In this document: positions 36,539 through 46,274 of the stretch, one piece after another
Layout of the letters: each line of letters starts with the position of its first letter
How positions within the stretch are numbered: the first letter of the stretch is position 1
DNA from: GCA-002700125 sp964434385
GTDB lineage: Bacteria > Chloroflexota > Dehalococcoidia > Lucifugimonadales > Lucifugimonadaceae
Assembly (NCBI GenBank): GCA_964434385.1
Contig: CAYSUW010000006.1
Coordinates: 1-64,000 of the forward strand
DNA length: 64,000 nucleotides
Reading direction: 5' to 3'
Made by a program: the position numbers and the translations under genes
Notes under the pieces: generated by a model
Seen by the model: only the letters and a program-made list of their open reading frames with translations
What the model was told of the DNA's origin: nothing
The model's database searches: none

Positions 36539-37156
36539 ATGTATAAAGAAAAAACAATAAACTCAGATTTAGTATTACTTTCTAATTCAGAGTTTGTGAA
36601 AAATAATCTAAAAATGTTTATTAGAAAATTCAGTAAACAAAAGAACAATGAAATTTTAAAAATTTCGAAGATAATTGAATTAGAAGATATTAGTACTAAT
36701 AATATAAGTGAGAATTTAATAAAAAAAATTGATAATCAACAAGAAAACTTGATTGTCATAGTGGATTTTAAAGAAGAATTTCAAATTAATTCTGATTTAA
36801 TTCAATTACAATATTTTAGAAATTTATTAGAAATTATAGATAAGTATACTAGTTATAAGAATATAGTTAATATTATCTCTGAAATAGGTGTATTAGGGGA
36901 TTCCACTCATTATTTTAGAGCTCTTCAGTATGCAGCAGTAATAAATATAGCTCAAGCATATGCTCTTAGATTTGGTTCTTTAAATATTAGAATCAACAAT
37001 ATTTGCCTCCCAGAATATTTTTCAGATCCTGATAATTCCATTATTTCAAATGAATCTGAGTTAACTTTATCTAATTTGACAAAATTTTTATTGTCTTCAA
37101 AATCAAAGCATATCACTGGACAAACTTTGAGTTTATCTAAGGAACTTTTAAGGTAA
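36539..37156 (+). CDS. Degenerate SDR-like protein
   Basis: The 205-residue protein resembles the C-terminal half of an SDR: NIVNIISEIG, an AAVINIAQAYALRFGSLNIRINNICLP stretch, and SKHITGQTLSLS at the position of the usual GQ..NVDGG. The glycine-rich nucleotide motif is absent and the Tyr-x3-Lys site is lost (HYFRALQYA). It is probably non-catalytic, perhaps a partner of the intact SDR just upstream. It is an open, uninterrupted frame, so it looks maintained rather than decaying. Confidence 0.6.
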   Translation: MYKEKTINSDLVLLSNSEFVKNNLKMFIRKFSKQKNNEILKISKIIELEDISTNNISENLIKKIDNQQENLIVIVDFKEEFQINSDLIQLQYFRNLLEIIDKYTSYKNIVNIISEIGVLGDSTHYFRALQYAAVINIAQAYALRFGSLNIRINNICLPEYFSDPDNSIISNESELTLSNLTKFLLSSKSKHITGQTLSLSKELLR

Positions 37157-37158
37157 TT

Positions 37159-37734
37159 TTATTTATCCGAAAGTAGTTCTTCTAGTATTTCGTTTAGTTG
37201 AGATTCATTAACCGGACCTATGACTTTTTTTAAAATTTTTCCTCTGTTATCTATGAAAAATTTTTCTGGTAAAGCTCTGACTCCAAAATTTATTGCAATT
37301 TCTCCGTTAGTATCTAGTGCTAAAGGATAATTTATTGAAAATCGATCTTTAAATGAAAGAGCATTTTTCTCTGAATCCCATAAAGATACTCCTACAAAAT
37401 TTATTCCTCTTTCTGACCATTTTTTATAAGCTTCTGACAATATTGGTCCTTCTTTAATGCATGGGGGACACCATGAAGCCCAAAAATCAATCATTAAGTA
37501 TTCCTCTCCAAGATTATTTGAAGAGATAATTTCTTCAGAAATGGTAGTAATCTCAAATTTGGTATATGGATCAATTCTTAAATTAGTTTCACTAAAAAAC
37601 TCGTTTAATCCAGGTTGCCCATGTTGCCCATCTGTAGAAATTGTTGACCATATGATAATAAATATAAATATTGATAAAAATATTAAAATAAGAGGCATAC
37701 TAATTAGTAAAAATTTCCTATTTTCTTGTTTCAA
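37159..37734 (-). CDS. TlpA/ResA/CcmG-like thiol-disulfide oxidoreductase
   Basis: Membrane-anchored thioredoxin-fold protein. The 191 residues have an N-terminal membrane segment (about 10-30) and WASWCPPCIKE as the redox site, with the cis-Pro region RALPEKFFID. As the last gene of the ccm run it probably reduces apocytochrome c cysteines before haem attachment. It overlaps the upstream gene by four bases. Confidence 0.88.
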   Translation of the reverse strand: MKQENRKFLLISMPLILIFLSIFIFIIIWSTISTDGQHGQPGLNEFFSETNLRIDPYTKFEITTISEEIISSNNLGEEYLMIDFWASWCPPCIKEGPILSEAYKKWSERGINFVGVSLWDSEKNALSFKDRFSINYPLALDTNGEIAINFGVRALPEKFFIDNRGKILKKVIGPVNESQLNEILEELLSDK

Positions 37735-38900
37735 TATTCTCCTTTTATCTGTTTTAGTTTTTCTCTGAAGCCTTTCTCTAAAATTGTATATTCTTCTTTA
37801 CTAATTTTTCCAGATTGCAATGATTTCTTTAGTTCATCAATTTTTAAAATCAATCTTTCTCTTTCTTCAGAAAGTTTATAATCAGGATTATTTTTCATGC
37901 TTAAAAAAACTGAATAAATTATTAATAGAAGTAATATTAATGAAATAAAAAATATTAAAATTATTTTATATAGATTAGTTTCAAAAAAAGTAAAAATTGA
38001 ACTAATATTTTTAGATTCAGCAAATGATGATAATTCAAGTTCTATATTAGAACCTCTATCATAATTAGTTCCTTCGGAAATTGTATAAAAATCTTCATCT
38101 ATCTTTATTTTTTCTAATGATTTTAAACCTTCTCCTTTGATTATTCCTTCTGGTGCATTCATTAAGACCCTGACTTTATCTGCTCCAAAAGGGAGTTTTA
38201 GGTTAAAGGAGAATATAGAGTTAATTGTAAGAGAAGAATATGAAAATATTATTTGATGGATTCCCGGAGGGACAGGATTAGATAATGCAAATCCAGTTGG
38301 TATTTCCATTACATTTCCTGGAGGAAGATCACTGTCAACATTTAAGTCTGAAAAACCTTCTGGAAGACTGAATCTTAATAAATCAAAACCTGAAAGATCA
38401 GGTTTTGAGAGATCTGCTTGAAAAGTTTTATCTCCAGAATTTTCTAATGTTATTAATCCAAGAATAGACATCTTTCCATCTATCGAGTTAGTTTGAGGTA
38501 TCATCAATGAGTACTCAGTAATCTTAATATAATCTAAATTTGTTCCTCTATCATAGATTTCTATATTTAAATCATCCCATTTTTCATTGGGTTGTAATTC
38601 TGTTATTACAGACAATCCATCATTTTCAGTTACTAAAAATAATTTTTCAGTTTCATCGATTGTTATTTTTGGGAAAGAAAATTTTGCTTTTATAGTATTA
38701 GTAGTTGAGATCTCATTTATTTCTTCTGAGTTGTTTATTAATTTAAAGAGTTTTATTAGATATTCTTTAGATGAGTCTGAATTTTTTGTTTTATTTTCTA
38801 TTGAACCTGAGATTGAAATGGTTATATCATCAGCTGAAATATGACCCTGTTGAAAAAAAGTGAATACAAAAATAAGAGTTGTGATGAATAATTTTTTCAT
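37731..38900 (-). CDS. Exported membrane-anchored protein of unknown function in the ccm cluster
   Basis: The 389 residues have an N-terminal signal peptide (about 1-23) and a large beta-rich extracytoplasmic part with two or more Ig/carboxypeptidase-regulatory-like segments. One membrane helix (about 316-342) follows, then a charged helical tail ending GKISKEEYTILEKGFREKLKQ. The tail resembles the short CcmI-like motif in the neighbouring 81-residue protein. I do not recognise a family with known function. Its position between ccm genes suggests a role in cytochrome c maturation. Confidence 0.6.
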   Translation of the reverse strand: MKKLFITTLIFVFTFFQQGHISADDITISISGSIENKTKNSDSSKEYLIKLFKLINNSEEINEISTTNTIKAKFSFPKITIDETEKLFLVTENDGLSVITELQPNEKWDDLNIEIYDRGTNLDYIKITEYSLMIPQTNSIDGKMSILGLITLENSGDKTFQADLSKPDLSGFDLLRFSLPEGFSDLNVDSDLPPGNVMEIPTGFALSNPVPPGIHQIIFSYSSLTINSIFSFNLKLPFGADKVRVLMNAPEGIIKGEGLKSLEKIKIDEDFYTISEGTNYDRGSNIELELSSFAESKNISSIFTFFETNLYKIILIFFISLILLLLIIYSVFLSMKNNPDYKLSEERERLILKIDELKKSLQSGKISKEEYTILEKGFREKLKQIKGEY

Positions 38901-38903
38901 ATT

Positions 38904-39149
38904 TTAGGAATCGTCATTTTCATATTCTTCATTTATTTCTAAATTTAACTCATTAAATTTTTCGTCAGAAATATACCCAGCTTCATAGTCTGACCTTACT
39001 TCGTTCAATATGTTGTTTCTAGTTGATTTATTTTTTGACAAGAAAATTTGCTGTTCTATTTCTTTTTCAAGAATTTTTTTATTAAATATTGGTATTGCCA
39101 ATATCAACAGACAAATAATTCCTATAATAGTTCCAATAAAAATATACAT
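38904..39149 (-). CDS. Short CcmI-like membrane protein
   Basis: The 81-residue protein has one N-terminal membrane helix (about 2-22) and a cytoplasmic helical part ILNEVRSDYEAGYISDEKFNELNLEI, which resembles the N-terminal domain of CcmI/CycH; the TPR domain is missing. In gamma-proteobacteria CcmI presents apocytochrome to CcmF/CcmH. It lies directly after ccmF. Confidence 0.6.
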   Translation of the reverse strand: MYIFIGTIIGIICLLILAIPIFNKKILEKEIEQQIFLSKNKSTRNNILNEVRSDYEAGYISDEKFNELNLEINEEYENDDS

Positions 39150-39167
39150 TCGATTATTATAATTTAC

Positions 39168-41132
39168 TTAATGTTTTTCTGTCCTAGGCCATAAAGTGAA
39201 AATAGCTCCTAAGAAAAATATAGGGCCTGCAAACCAAAGCCAAGAAATAAATGGGTTAATGCTAATTCTAATTAGTAATTTGTCGTCTCCTAAAAATTCT
39301 GAAGGAACTATATATAAGTCTTCTATTATAGTTGAATGTATTCCTGCTCTTACTGAAGCCATATTGAAAGAAGGGTAAAGAGCATTAGAGCCTTCTAATT
39401 CTGTAATTTTTTTTGAATTATTTGTTTGTTCAGAACTTTGGTTTTTGTAAATATTAAATTTAGCGACTCTTTCAATTCTGTCAGCAAAATTTTTTGTTTC
39501 AATACTAGTTAGTTCTATTTGGTAATTTTGAAAATTAAACAATTTATTTTTTAAAAGAACATGATCAGCTTTTATTTGATAGAAGTTTGTTCCTATTATT
39601 CCCATTGCTAACATTAAAATTGATAAATGAACTATATACCCTCCATGTTTAGTTCTATTTCCGTTGAGCAATTTTATAAAAGCAATAATTATATTTTCTT
39701 TAAAATGTTTAATTCTATTTCTAGTTCCTATTATCCATTCCTGTAAAATGGTTGCAAAAACTAATGAAACTGATGAGAATGCCAACACTGCAAGAAAATT
39801 ATTGCTCAAAAAAACTAAACAAATAATCATACAAAATACTGAAGTTGCAAATGGAAACTTGATACTTCTGATAAAAGATTTTGTGGATCCTTCTTTCCAA
39901 GGAAGTATAGGTCCTATACTCATTAATAATATTAGAATTAGTAGTAGTGGTCCGTTAACACTATTATAATAGGGTGTTCCTACTGTTACTGGTTCTTTAC
40001 CAAATAGTTCTGAGAATAATGGAAACACTAGTCCCCAAAGAGTTACGAATGTTATTGCTAACAATAAGAAATTATTTATGAGAAATGAAGATTCTTTTGA
40101 TAGAAAAGAATCAATTTTTCTAGAATTAAGAAGTTCTGAATATTTCCATAGAAAAATGATTAAAGGGAAAATTATACTTAATATCATGAAAGTCAAAAAG
40201 ATATATCCTAGTGTTGAAGCAGCAAATGAGTGTACAGATACCACTGGCCCTCCTCTATTAATGAACATGCCAAACTGAGAAAGAACGAAAGCTATATTTA
40301 TTAAAACTAAATTCCATAATCGAAACATTCCTCGTCTTCTTTGAACAATTAAAGAGTGAATTAATGCAGTAAGAACTAACCAAGGCATTAATCCAACATT
40401 TTCTATAGGATCCCAAGCCCAATATCCACCCCATCCTAGGATTGTATATGCCCACCATGATCCTAGCAGAAGTCCAATTCCTAACATTAGCCAAATAATT
40501 AATGTTGTTACTCTTATAAACTCTGTGCCTTTATCAGTATAGTTTCCACTGATTAACATACCTGTAGTAATTGCAAAAGGGATTGAAATTGTAGCTAAAC
40601 CAGCCATTAATAAAGGAGGATGTGTAAACATTCCTGGATGTTTTAAAAGAGGATTAATACCTCTTCCATCTTGAACTTGGAATTCAAGTAAAGAAAAAGG
40701 ATCTGCTAAAAATAACATTACCCCAAGAAAGAATGAAAGAATTCCCATCATAATGATTGTTATATGGGGTACCGATTCAGGTATTTTCTTTTGAAGGGAT
40801 TTTATGGACAATAATGAACCCAAAGATATTACTGTTGAGATATAAAGTAGAGAACCTTCATTTCCTGCATATATTGCTACCCAAGTATAAATCGGTTCCA
40901 TTAAAAGGTTGCTATGATTATATACATATTTAATGCTGAAATCATGAGTTACAAAAGAGTAAACAAGTAGAAAAATACCTATGGAAATTACTGGAAAAGT
41001 TAAATATGAACTCCATCTAGCACTAATTTTTAGACCTTCAGTTTTCAAGTTAATACTTATTAGAGAACCCAAAATAGAATAAAGAGATAAAATGAAACTA
41101 ATCGTAATACATAATGTTCCTAAAAGAGCCAT
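39168..41132 (-). CDS. ccmF: Haem lyase subunit CcmF
   Basis: Large polytopic protein of the cytochrome c haem ligation complex. The 654 residues show the WWD-type haem-handling segment WGGYWAWDPIENVGLMPW, WVAIYAGNEGSLLYI near the N-terminus, and many membrane helices. It starts one base from the ccmH stop on the minus strand. It serves the pentaheme ActA and monoheme ActE encoded just upstream. Confidence 0.93.
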   Translation of the reverse strand: MALLGTLCITISFILSLYSILGSLISINLKTEGLKISARWSSYLTFPVISIGIFLLVYSFVTHDFSIKYVYNHSNLLMEPIYTWVAIYAGNEGSLLYISTVISLGSLLSIKSLQKKIPESVPHITIIMMGILSFFLGVMLFLADPFSLLEFQVQDGRGINPLLKHPGMFTHPPLLMAGLATISIPFAITTGMLISGNYTDKGTEFIRVTTLIIWLMLGIGLLLGSWWAYTILGWGGYWAWDPIENVGLMPWLVLTALIHSLIVQRRRGMFRLWNLVLINIAFVLSQFGMFINRGGPVVSVHSFAASTLGYIFLTFMILSIIFPLIIFLWKYSELLNSRKIDSFLSKESSFLINNFLLLAITFVTLWGLVFPLFSELFGKEPVTVGTPYYNSVNGPLLLILILLMSIGPILPWKEGSTKSFIRSIKFPFATSVFCMIICLVFLSNNFLAVLAFSSVSLVFATILQEWIIGTRNRIKHFKENIIIAFIKLLNGNRTKHGGYIVHLSILMLAMGIIGTNFYQIKADHVLLKNKLFNFQNYQIELTSIETKNFADRIERVAKFNIYKNQSSEQTNNSKKITELEGSNALYPSFNMASVRAGIHSTIIEDLYIVPSEFLGDDKLLIRISINPFISWLWFAGPIFFLGAIFTLWPRTEKH

Positions 41133-41133
41133 A

Positions 41134-41523
41134 TTAATAATCTTTTTGCGTATTTGTGAAAGTTTTGATCAAAAATAATAATCCTAAAAATATTATTGGT
41201 AATACGATTATTGGAACTAACCAAACAGTAAAATAAAAACCTGACTTAGGAGGATTAGAGAGTATAGATGTTCCATATTTAGATTGGAAGTATTGAAGGA
41301 TTTCTTCATTAGTCAAGCCTTCATCTAATTTTATACGGACTATATCTCTCATGTTTTTAGATAATTGAGATTGAGATTCAGAGATTGTTTGTCCATCACA
41401 CACTGGACACATCAAGTTATCGAATAAATATTGAGCTCTACTTTCATTATCATTTAATTGGTTATTACAAAAAATTGTAAAAAACATCATAAAAGACAAA
41501 GATGTTATTTTTAGATGAGACAT
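41134..41523 (-). CDS. ccmH: Cytochrome c maturation protein CcmH
   Basis: Thiol-redox component of haem ligation. The 129 residues have an N-terminal signal or lipoprotein-like segment (FFTIFC), the redox motif LMCPVCDGQT, the helical SQLSKNMRDIVRIKLDEGLTNEEI, and a C-terminal membrane helix. I chose ATG 41523; an upstream TTG at 41544 would add seven residues and neither has a clear Shine-Dalgarno sequence. Confidence 0.9.
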   Translation of the reverse strand: MSHLKITSLSFMMFFTIFCNNQLNDNESRAQYLFDNLMCPVCDGQTISESQSQLSKNMRDIVRIKLDEGLTNEEILQYFQSKYGTSILSNPPKSGFYFTVWLVPIIVLPIIFLGLLFLIKTFTNTQKDY

Positions 41524-41596
41524 AGTTTTAAATTTTAATTTCAATTATCTTAATAATAATTCAAATGGGAGAAAAAGATTTAAATTCGTGTAAAAA

Positions 41597-42208
41597 TTAT
41601 TTATTTAAACCATTTTCTTTATCAAGGATGAACTCAGTGATTTGTTTTCTTTCTTCCTTTGATAATACACGTGAAAATCCTGGCATAGGACCGAAACCTA
41701 TCTCAGAAGAAAGCATTTGAGAAATTCTGTTGTAAGCACTATCTGAGTTTCCGTACCTTTCTTCAAGATCGTTTAATTGAGGAGGGCTAATATAAGGAGT
41801 GCCAGAGCCAGAACCGGGTAGACCTTCTACTTTATTGGTAGAATAATAACTTTTTTGACTAATGATATAATCTTTTGCTGGACCATCTCCTAACCCCTCA
41901 TTGCCATGACAAAAAGAACAATTAACTCTATATAAATCAGAGCCAAGTTCATATTTATATTCGAATGTGTTAATAGTCATATCATATTGATTTTCAGTTC
42001 CTTTTTCAGAAAAAACTACAGCTCCCGGAGCAGGTTTTAATCTAGGCGTTTCCTGTGATTTATGTGCTGGGCTGTAATGCATTTCAGAAAACAACTCTAT
42101 CGGGTATGTAGTGCTTTGAGTTATCCCACTTTGACATGTGGGAGCTAGAGTAAATAACCCTGTTAATAAAATTATTAAAATATTGATTTTGATAGAATTT
42201 TTTTTCAT
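41597..42208 (-). CDS. actE: Alternative complex III monoheme cytochrome c subunit ActE
   Basis: The 203 residues have a lipoprotein-type N-terminus (LAPTC), a single haem-binding site CSFCHGNEGLGDGP and a distal axial Met candidate in GPMPGFSRVLS. Members pass electrons from ACIII to a terminal oxidase or soluble carrier. It follows ActD by ten bases and closes the act genes; ccmH begins about 70 bases further. Confidence 0.85.
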   Translation of the reverse strand: MKKNSIKINILIILLTGLFTLAPTCQSGITQSTTYPIELFSEMHYSPAHKSQETPRLKPAPGAVVFSEKGTENQYDMTINTFEYKYELGSDLYRVNCSFCHGNEGLGDGPAKDYIISQKSYYSTNKVEGLPGSGSGTPYISPPQLNDLEERYGNSDSAYNRISQMLSSEIGFGPMPGFSRVLSKEERKQITEFILDKENGLNK

Positions 42209-42218
42209 TTACAATAAT

Positions 42219-42728
42219 TTATGCTTCTTTTGTTTCTAAAGCTCCACAATCTGAAAATACTTTTTTAGCTTTTGACAGATCTTCTTCTTCTTTACAGTTT
42301 ACGACTACTCCTATCAATCCTTCTGTAATTCTAGTGTCGTATGCCCCAATATTAAATTTTGGAAGCCTAGACTCAAAAATGATTCCCACTACTGTAGTAA
42401 CTACTGCGGACAACATTGTCATTTCATACATAATTATCAGCATAGCAAATATTGATAATATCGGTTTCCCCCCAGTTACTAATGGATAAGCTATTTGTGT
42501 AGCTGTAGTGAGGAATATAGATAGAGTTAATCCTACTATTGCTCCAAACAATGGGAATCTAAATAATCTATGTTGAGGTACATGTTCCCCAAAAGTTCCT
42601 TCAGGATATGGAGTTCCAGTTAATACATCACATTCATGTGATTCAAATCCAGCATTATGAAGACCATCTAAAGCATCAGCTCCTTGGTCTGGTGTATCGA
42701 ATAAACCTAATATGCTTTTTTTAGACAT
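42219..42728 (-). CDS. actD: Alternative complex III subunit ActD (DUF3341)
   Basis: The 169 residues have an N-terminal soluble domain (GLFDTPDQGADALDGL HNAGF region). Two membrane helices (about 58-80 and 90-118) follow, then a C-terminal ferredoxin-like strand region (GVVVNCKEEED). This matches the DUF3341/ActD family, a membrane subunit of ACIII without cofactors. It follows ActC by 15 bases. Confidence 0.88.
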   Translation of the reverse strand: MSKKSILGLFDTPDQGADALDGLHNAGFESHECDVLTGTPYPEGTFGEHVPQHRLFRFPLFGAIVGLTLSIFLTTATQIAYPLVTGGKPILSIFAMLIIMYEMTMLSAVVTTVVGIIFESRLPKFNIGAYDTRITEGLIGVVVNCKEEEDLSKAKKVFSDCGALETKEA

Positions 42729-42743
42729 TATAACTCCTTGATT

Positions 42744-44130
42744 TTAGTCATCTTCTCTATATATTACTGGGACAGTAGCTCTTCCTATTTTAGTTTCAGA
42801 TGTAAACACTTGACTCTCTTTAGTTTCAAAGAGAGGAATAAGTGGAAAAAATCTAGCGAAAAGTAACATTAAGAATGAAACCCAAGCAAATGACCATATC
42901 ATAATGTACCATTCTACTAAAGAAGGCGTATAGGCTTCCCATGTAAATGTAAAAGGTTGTTTTCTAGCTAGCCCTGGAACGACAATTAAGAATCTTTCTA
43001 ACCACATTCCTACGTTAACTAAGATTGAGGTCCAGAACATTATAACTATATTATTTCGAGCTTTTTTAAATATCCAAAATCCTACAGGTATAATATATCC
43101 AGTAAAAAGAAATATTATAAATAATAAGTTCCACGGCCAAGTAAATATTTGCATTTCTCTTAATGCTATTTCTGGTGCTTCACGACCATAAACAGAGAAA
43201 ATTAATTCTAGGAAAGTACATCCTAACCAAGCTGTTGCGACTACTATTAAAAGTCTTGCTAACGCATCAAAATGCTCTGGGCGTATATGATTGTTCCATT
43301 TCCATAACCATCTCATTAATGCCATCATAGTTACTACAGCTGATACTCCTGAATGAACAGCCCCTATAACAAAGTATGGAGCAAATATTGTTGAGTGCCA
43401 TCCTTCAACTGATGGAGTGATTGCGAAGTCCCAAGAAACTATTGAATGAACAGAAACAAATATTGGAAGCATAAGAGCAGATNNNNNNNNNNAAAATTCC
43501 TGCAACAGTTTGCAATAACCACTGTCTAGGATTTCCTCTCCATCCTAGAGCTAAGACAGTATACATAACTTTTTGCCATCCTGTTGTTCTGTCTCTTAAG
43601 ACGGCTAAATCAGGGATTAGGGCAACGTATAAGAATAATGTGCTACCTGTTAAATAGGTTCCGATAGCAATGGGATCCCAAAACAAAGGAGATCTAATAT
43701 TTGGCCAAATACCTCTAGAAAAATCGTAGGGAAGTAGCCAATATGCAATTCTCCAAGGTCTTCCAGCATGCATTAAAGGAAAGAATAATGCTGTTAATAA
43801 CGAAAATACAGTAAGTAATTCAGCAGCTCTTGTTACTGGTCTTCTCCATTCTGCTTGAGTCAATCTAAGAATTGCAGAAATCATTATGCCTGCATGACTA
43901 ATTCCTACCCAAAAAACAAAAGTTGTGATAAATAAACCCCAATATACAGGTCTTCCTAAACCAGTAACTCCTAACCCTGTATTAAACATATATAGGATTG
44001 TTGCAAAACCAGTAACTACAAAAAATCCTAAGAATATCATTGTAGGTATGTACCATTTAGGTGTTTTAAGGTTACCTGATAATAATTCCTGATTTATTTG
44101 CTTTTGATCTAATTTTCTTCTTTGTTGCAT
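42744..44130 (-). CDS. actC: Alternative complex III NrfD-like subunit ActC (interrupted by N gap)
   Basis: Quinol-oxidising membrane subunit with about ten helices. The first part (44130-43493) has YWGLFITTFVFWVGISHAG, HAGRPWRIAYW and PLFWDPIAIGTY; the second (43482-42744) has SVHSIVSWDFA, WHSTIFAPYFV and NVGMWLERFLIV, all ActC/NrfD hallmarks. A 10-N run (43483-43492) splits it into two apparent frames. Two bases are left on the upstream side and one on the downstream side, so removing the N restores a single 458-residue frame. It is therefore an intact gene with an assembly scar. Confidence 0.88.
43483..43492. other. Assembly gap of 10 N inside actC
   Basis: Short N run. The flanking frames agree if the true gap is a multiple of three bases, including zero; the written length of ten causes a false frameshift. 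Confidence 0.95.
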
Positions 44131-44143
44131 TCTAATCTAATCC

Positions 44144-45523
44144 TTAATCTGGTTTTCCAATTGCAGTAACATGTGTTCTCACATATTTAACTACTTTAGT
44201 TAATAAGAGTGATTGATGTGTCTCCCAAACTGAAACAAGTGGGAGTATTCTTGTTGAAAGTATAAAGATCAATGCACTCAAAGATACTAATCCTATAAAA
44301 ACTATAATATCTGCCACAGAAGGAGCCATAAATTGAGGGAAATTTTCTTCAGGAACAAATTTTTTGTGAATTACCTCGTTAGAATATGTAGACCAAGAAA
44401 TCACAAATATTCGTATTCTATCTAAAAGGACACCTATTAAAACGAGACAAGCTACTATTGCTAAGGCTGGTATACTTTTTCTTACAGGATTCCAAACTAA
44501 TATCCACCAAGGCACAAAGAATTCCAAGAAAAATGCTCCAAGAAAAACGGGTAGATAAGGGCCTATAATCAATAAATTGATTACCATTTGATCGCTTGCA
44601 GATCTTCCATACCAAAAAACAATGAATGCTGAGTAAAAGAAATAAAACCAAAGTACGGTTGTGGCTAGTTGTAGTTTTGAAAGAGCCCAAAATTGAGGTA
44701 TTTTAATATAGTTTTCCATTCCCCAGTATTTTCTAGCAAAAAACATAGTAAGAATACAAATAGCTATTCCTGATTGTAGAGAAGTCATTGCGTGATACAT
44801 AGGAAATATTGCATCTTTCCATCCTGCAACTAAACTTAAAGCAAAATCCACACTAAACAAGAAATTTACAAACATTAATAATAAGAAATAAAAAGTGCCC
44901 ATCATTCCTATTCGCATTTTTAAAGATTTCCATTGTCTGTCAGTACCTATAAATCCTCGTGACAGTGATTTACCCAGTCTTTTTCTCCAGCCAGTTCCAT
45001 GATCTCTCATTGCTGCTAAATCAGGGATACTTGACGAATATAACAATCCTAGTCCACATAATGTTAATCCAAAAATTGATAATGCAAACCATACGTGAGG
45101 TGAATAGTTAGTAGCTTCAAACCATATTGATCTTCTTCTAGTTTCATCAACAATTAAAGGAGGGAGTGCGAATATGAGTGGAATGGATGCTATAGCTGTG
45201 ACAATTCCTACAACTGAAAAAAGACTTGCGATTCTTGTTATTGGTCTCACCCAATCTGCTTTTGCTATTGTAGGTGCTATTGCTACCATTGGAGCTGCAC
45301 CAGCAGTAGTAAGGAGAAAGGAGATTGTAGCAGCATAATAACCCCAGGCTGATTTATCTTCAAAACCATTAAGGATTTTCAGTACTATACCTATAATCCC
45401 CAAAATGCTTAATACTGATAGTATCATTACAATTAAAGTGACTTTCTTAGGAGCTATAGTAGTAGTAGTAATTAACTCCCTTGTAGATTTTGAATATTTG
45501 GTGTTATTTGTTTCAGTAACCAT
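44144..45523 (-). CDS. Second NrfD-like alternative complex III subunit (ActF-like)
   Basis: The 459-residue polytopic protein is a PsrC/NrfD relative with about ten helices, including WVRPITRIASLFS, GWKDAIFPMYHAMTSLQSG and WYGRSASDQMV. ACIII normally has two such subunits, ActC and ActF. The following gene has the stronger ActC signature, so this one is most likely ActF. It lies between ActB2 and ActC, an order different from the usual A-B-C-D-E-F. It starts two bases after actB2 ends. Confidence 0.78.
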   Translation of the reverse strand: MVTETNNTKYSKSTRELITTTTIAPKKVTLIVMILSVLSILGIIGIVLKILNGFEDKSAWGYYAATISFLLTTAGAAPMVAIAPTIAKADWVRPITRIASLFSVVGIVTAIASIPLIFALPPLIVDETRRRSIWFEATNYSPHVWFALSIFGLTLCGLGLLYSSSIPDLAAMRDHGTGWRKRLGKSLSRGFIGTDRQWKSLKMRIGMMGTFYFLLLMFVNFLFSVDFALSLVAGWKDAIFPMYHAMTSLQSGIAICILTMFFARKYWGMENYIKIPQFWALSKLQLATTVLWFYFFYSAFIVFWYGRSASDQMVINLLIIGPYLPVFLGAFFLEFFVPWWILVWNPVRKSIPALAIVACLVLIGVLLDRIRIFVISWSTYSNEVIHKKFVPEENFPQFMAPSVADIIVFIGLVSLSALIFILSTRILPLVSVWETHQSLLLTKVVKYVRTHVTAIGKPD

Positions 45524-45525
45524 TT

Positions 45526-46260
45526 CTAGTGATGTGTTCCTTCTTCTTTATCATGATCTATCTTAGCCAAATAAAATATATTTGGAGAAGTTTGTAGATT
45601 ATCAAGTAATGTGTAAGATCTTTTGTCATTTTTCATTTTAGAAACTCTACTGTTCTCATCTTTTTGATTTCCAAAAACAAGGGCATCAGTAGGACAGGCA
45701 TCTACACAAGCTGAAGAAATGTCACCATCTTTTAATTCTTCTCCATTTTTCTTGGCATTTCTTGTAGATCTTCTGATTCTTTGAATACACATAGTGCATT
45801 TTTCCATAATCCCTCTAGATCTTACAGTAACATCAGGATTAAGATGGTTTTTTAAACTTTCTGGCCATTCTGGTTCCCAATAATTAAAAAATCTTACTAA
45901 GTAAGGACAACCGTTAGCGCAATATCTAGTACCTACACATCTATTGTAAACTTGAACGTTTAAACCTTCAGTTGTGTGATAAGTAGCATAGACAGGACAT
46001 ACTGGTTCACAAGGAGCATTATCACAATGCTGACAGAGTATGGGAATGAATTTTGCTTTCACATCTGGAAATTCTCCTTCCCAATATCTTTCTACTCTTA
46101 TCCATTCAATAGCCCTAGCATTTTTGAAATTTTTCTCAGTATTAATTGGAATATTATTTTCAGATTGACAAGCTAATACACATGCTTGACAGCCAGTACA
46201 TTTATCGATGTCTACAGCCATTCCCCATTTAAATTTACTTTCTTTATTCTCGGTTACCAT
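45526..46260 (-). CDS. Alternative complex III iron-sulfur subunit ActB2 (four-cluster ferredoxin)
   Basis: The 244 residues carry four Cys groups typical of PsrB/ActB2 proteins: CTGCQACVLACQ, CQHCDNAPCEPVC, CVGTRYCANGCPY, and CTMCIQ with CVDACPTDAL. It binds several Fe-S clusters and passes electrons from quinol oxidation toward the haems. In most described ACIII operons this domain is fused to ActB1; here it is a separate gene 14 bases downstream. Confidence 0.88.
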   Translation of the reverse strand: MVTENKESKFKWGMAVDIDKCTGCQACVLACQSENNIPINTEKNFKNARAIEWIRVERYWEGEFPDVKAKFIPILCQHCDNAPCEPVCPVYATYHTTEGLNVQVYNRCVGTRYCANGCPYLVRFFNYWEPEWPESLKNHLNPDVTVRSRGIMEKCTMCIQRIRRSTRNAKKNGEELKDGDISSACVDACPTDALVFGNQKDENSRVSKMKNDKRSYTLLDNLQTSPNIFYLAKIDHDKEEGTHH

Positions 46261-46274
46261 TTATTCATCTTCTA

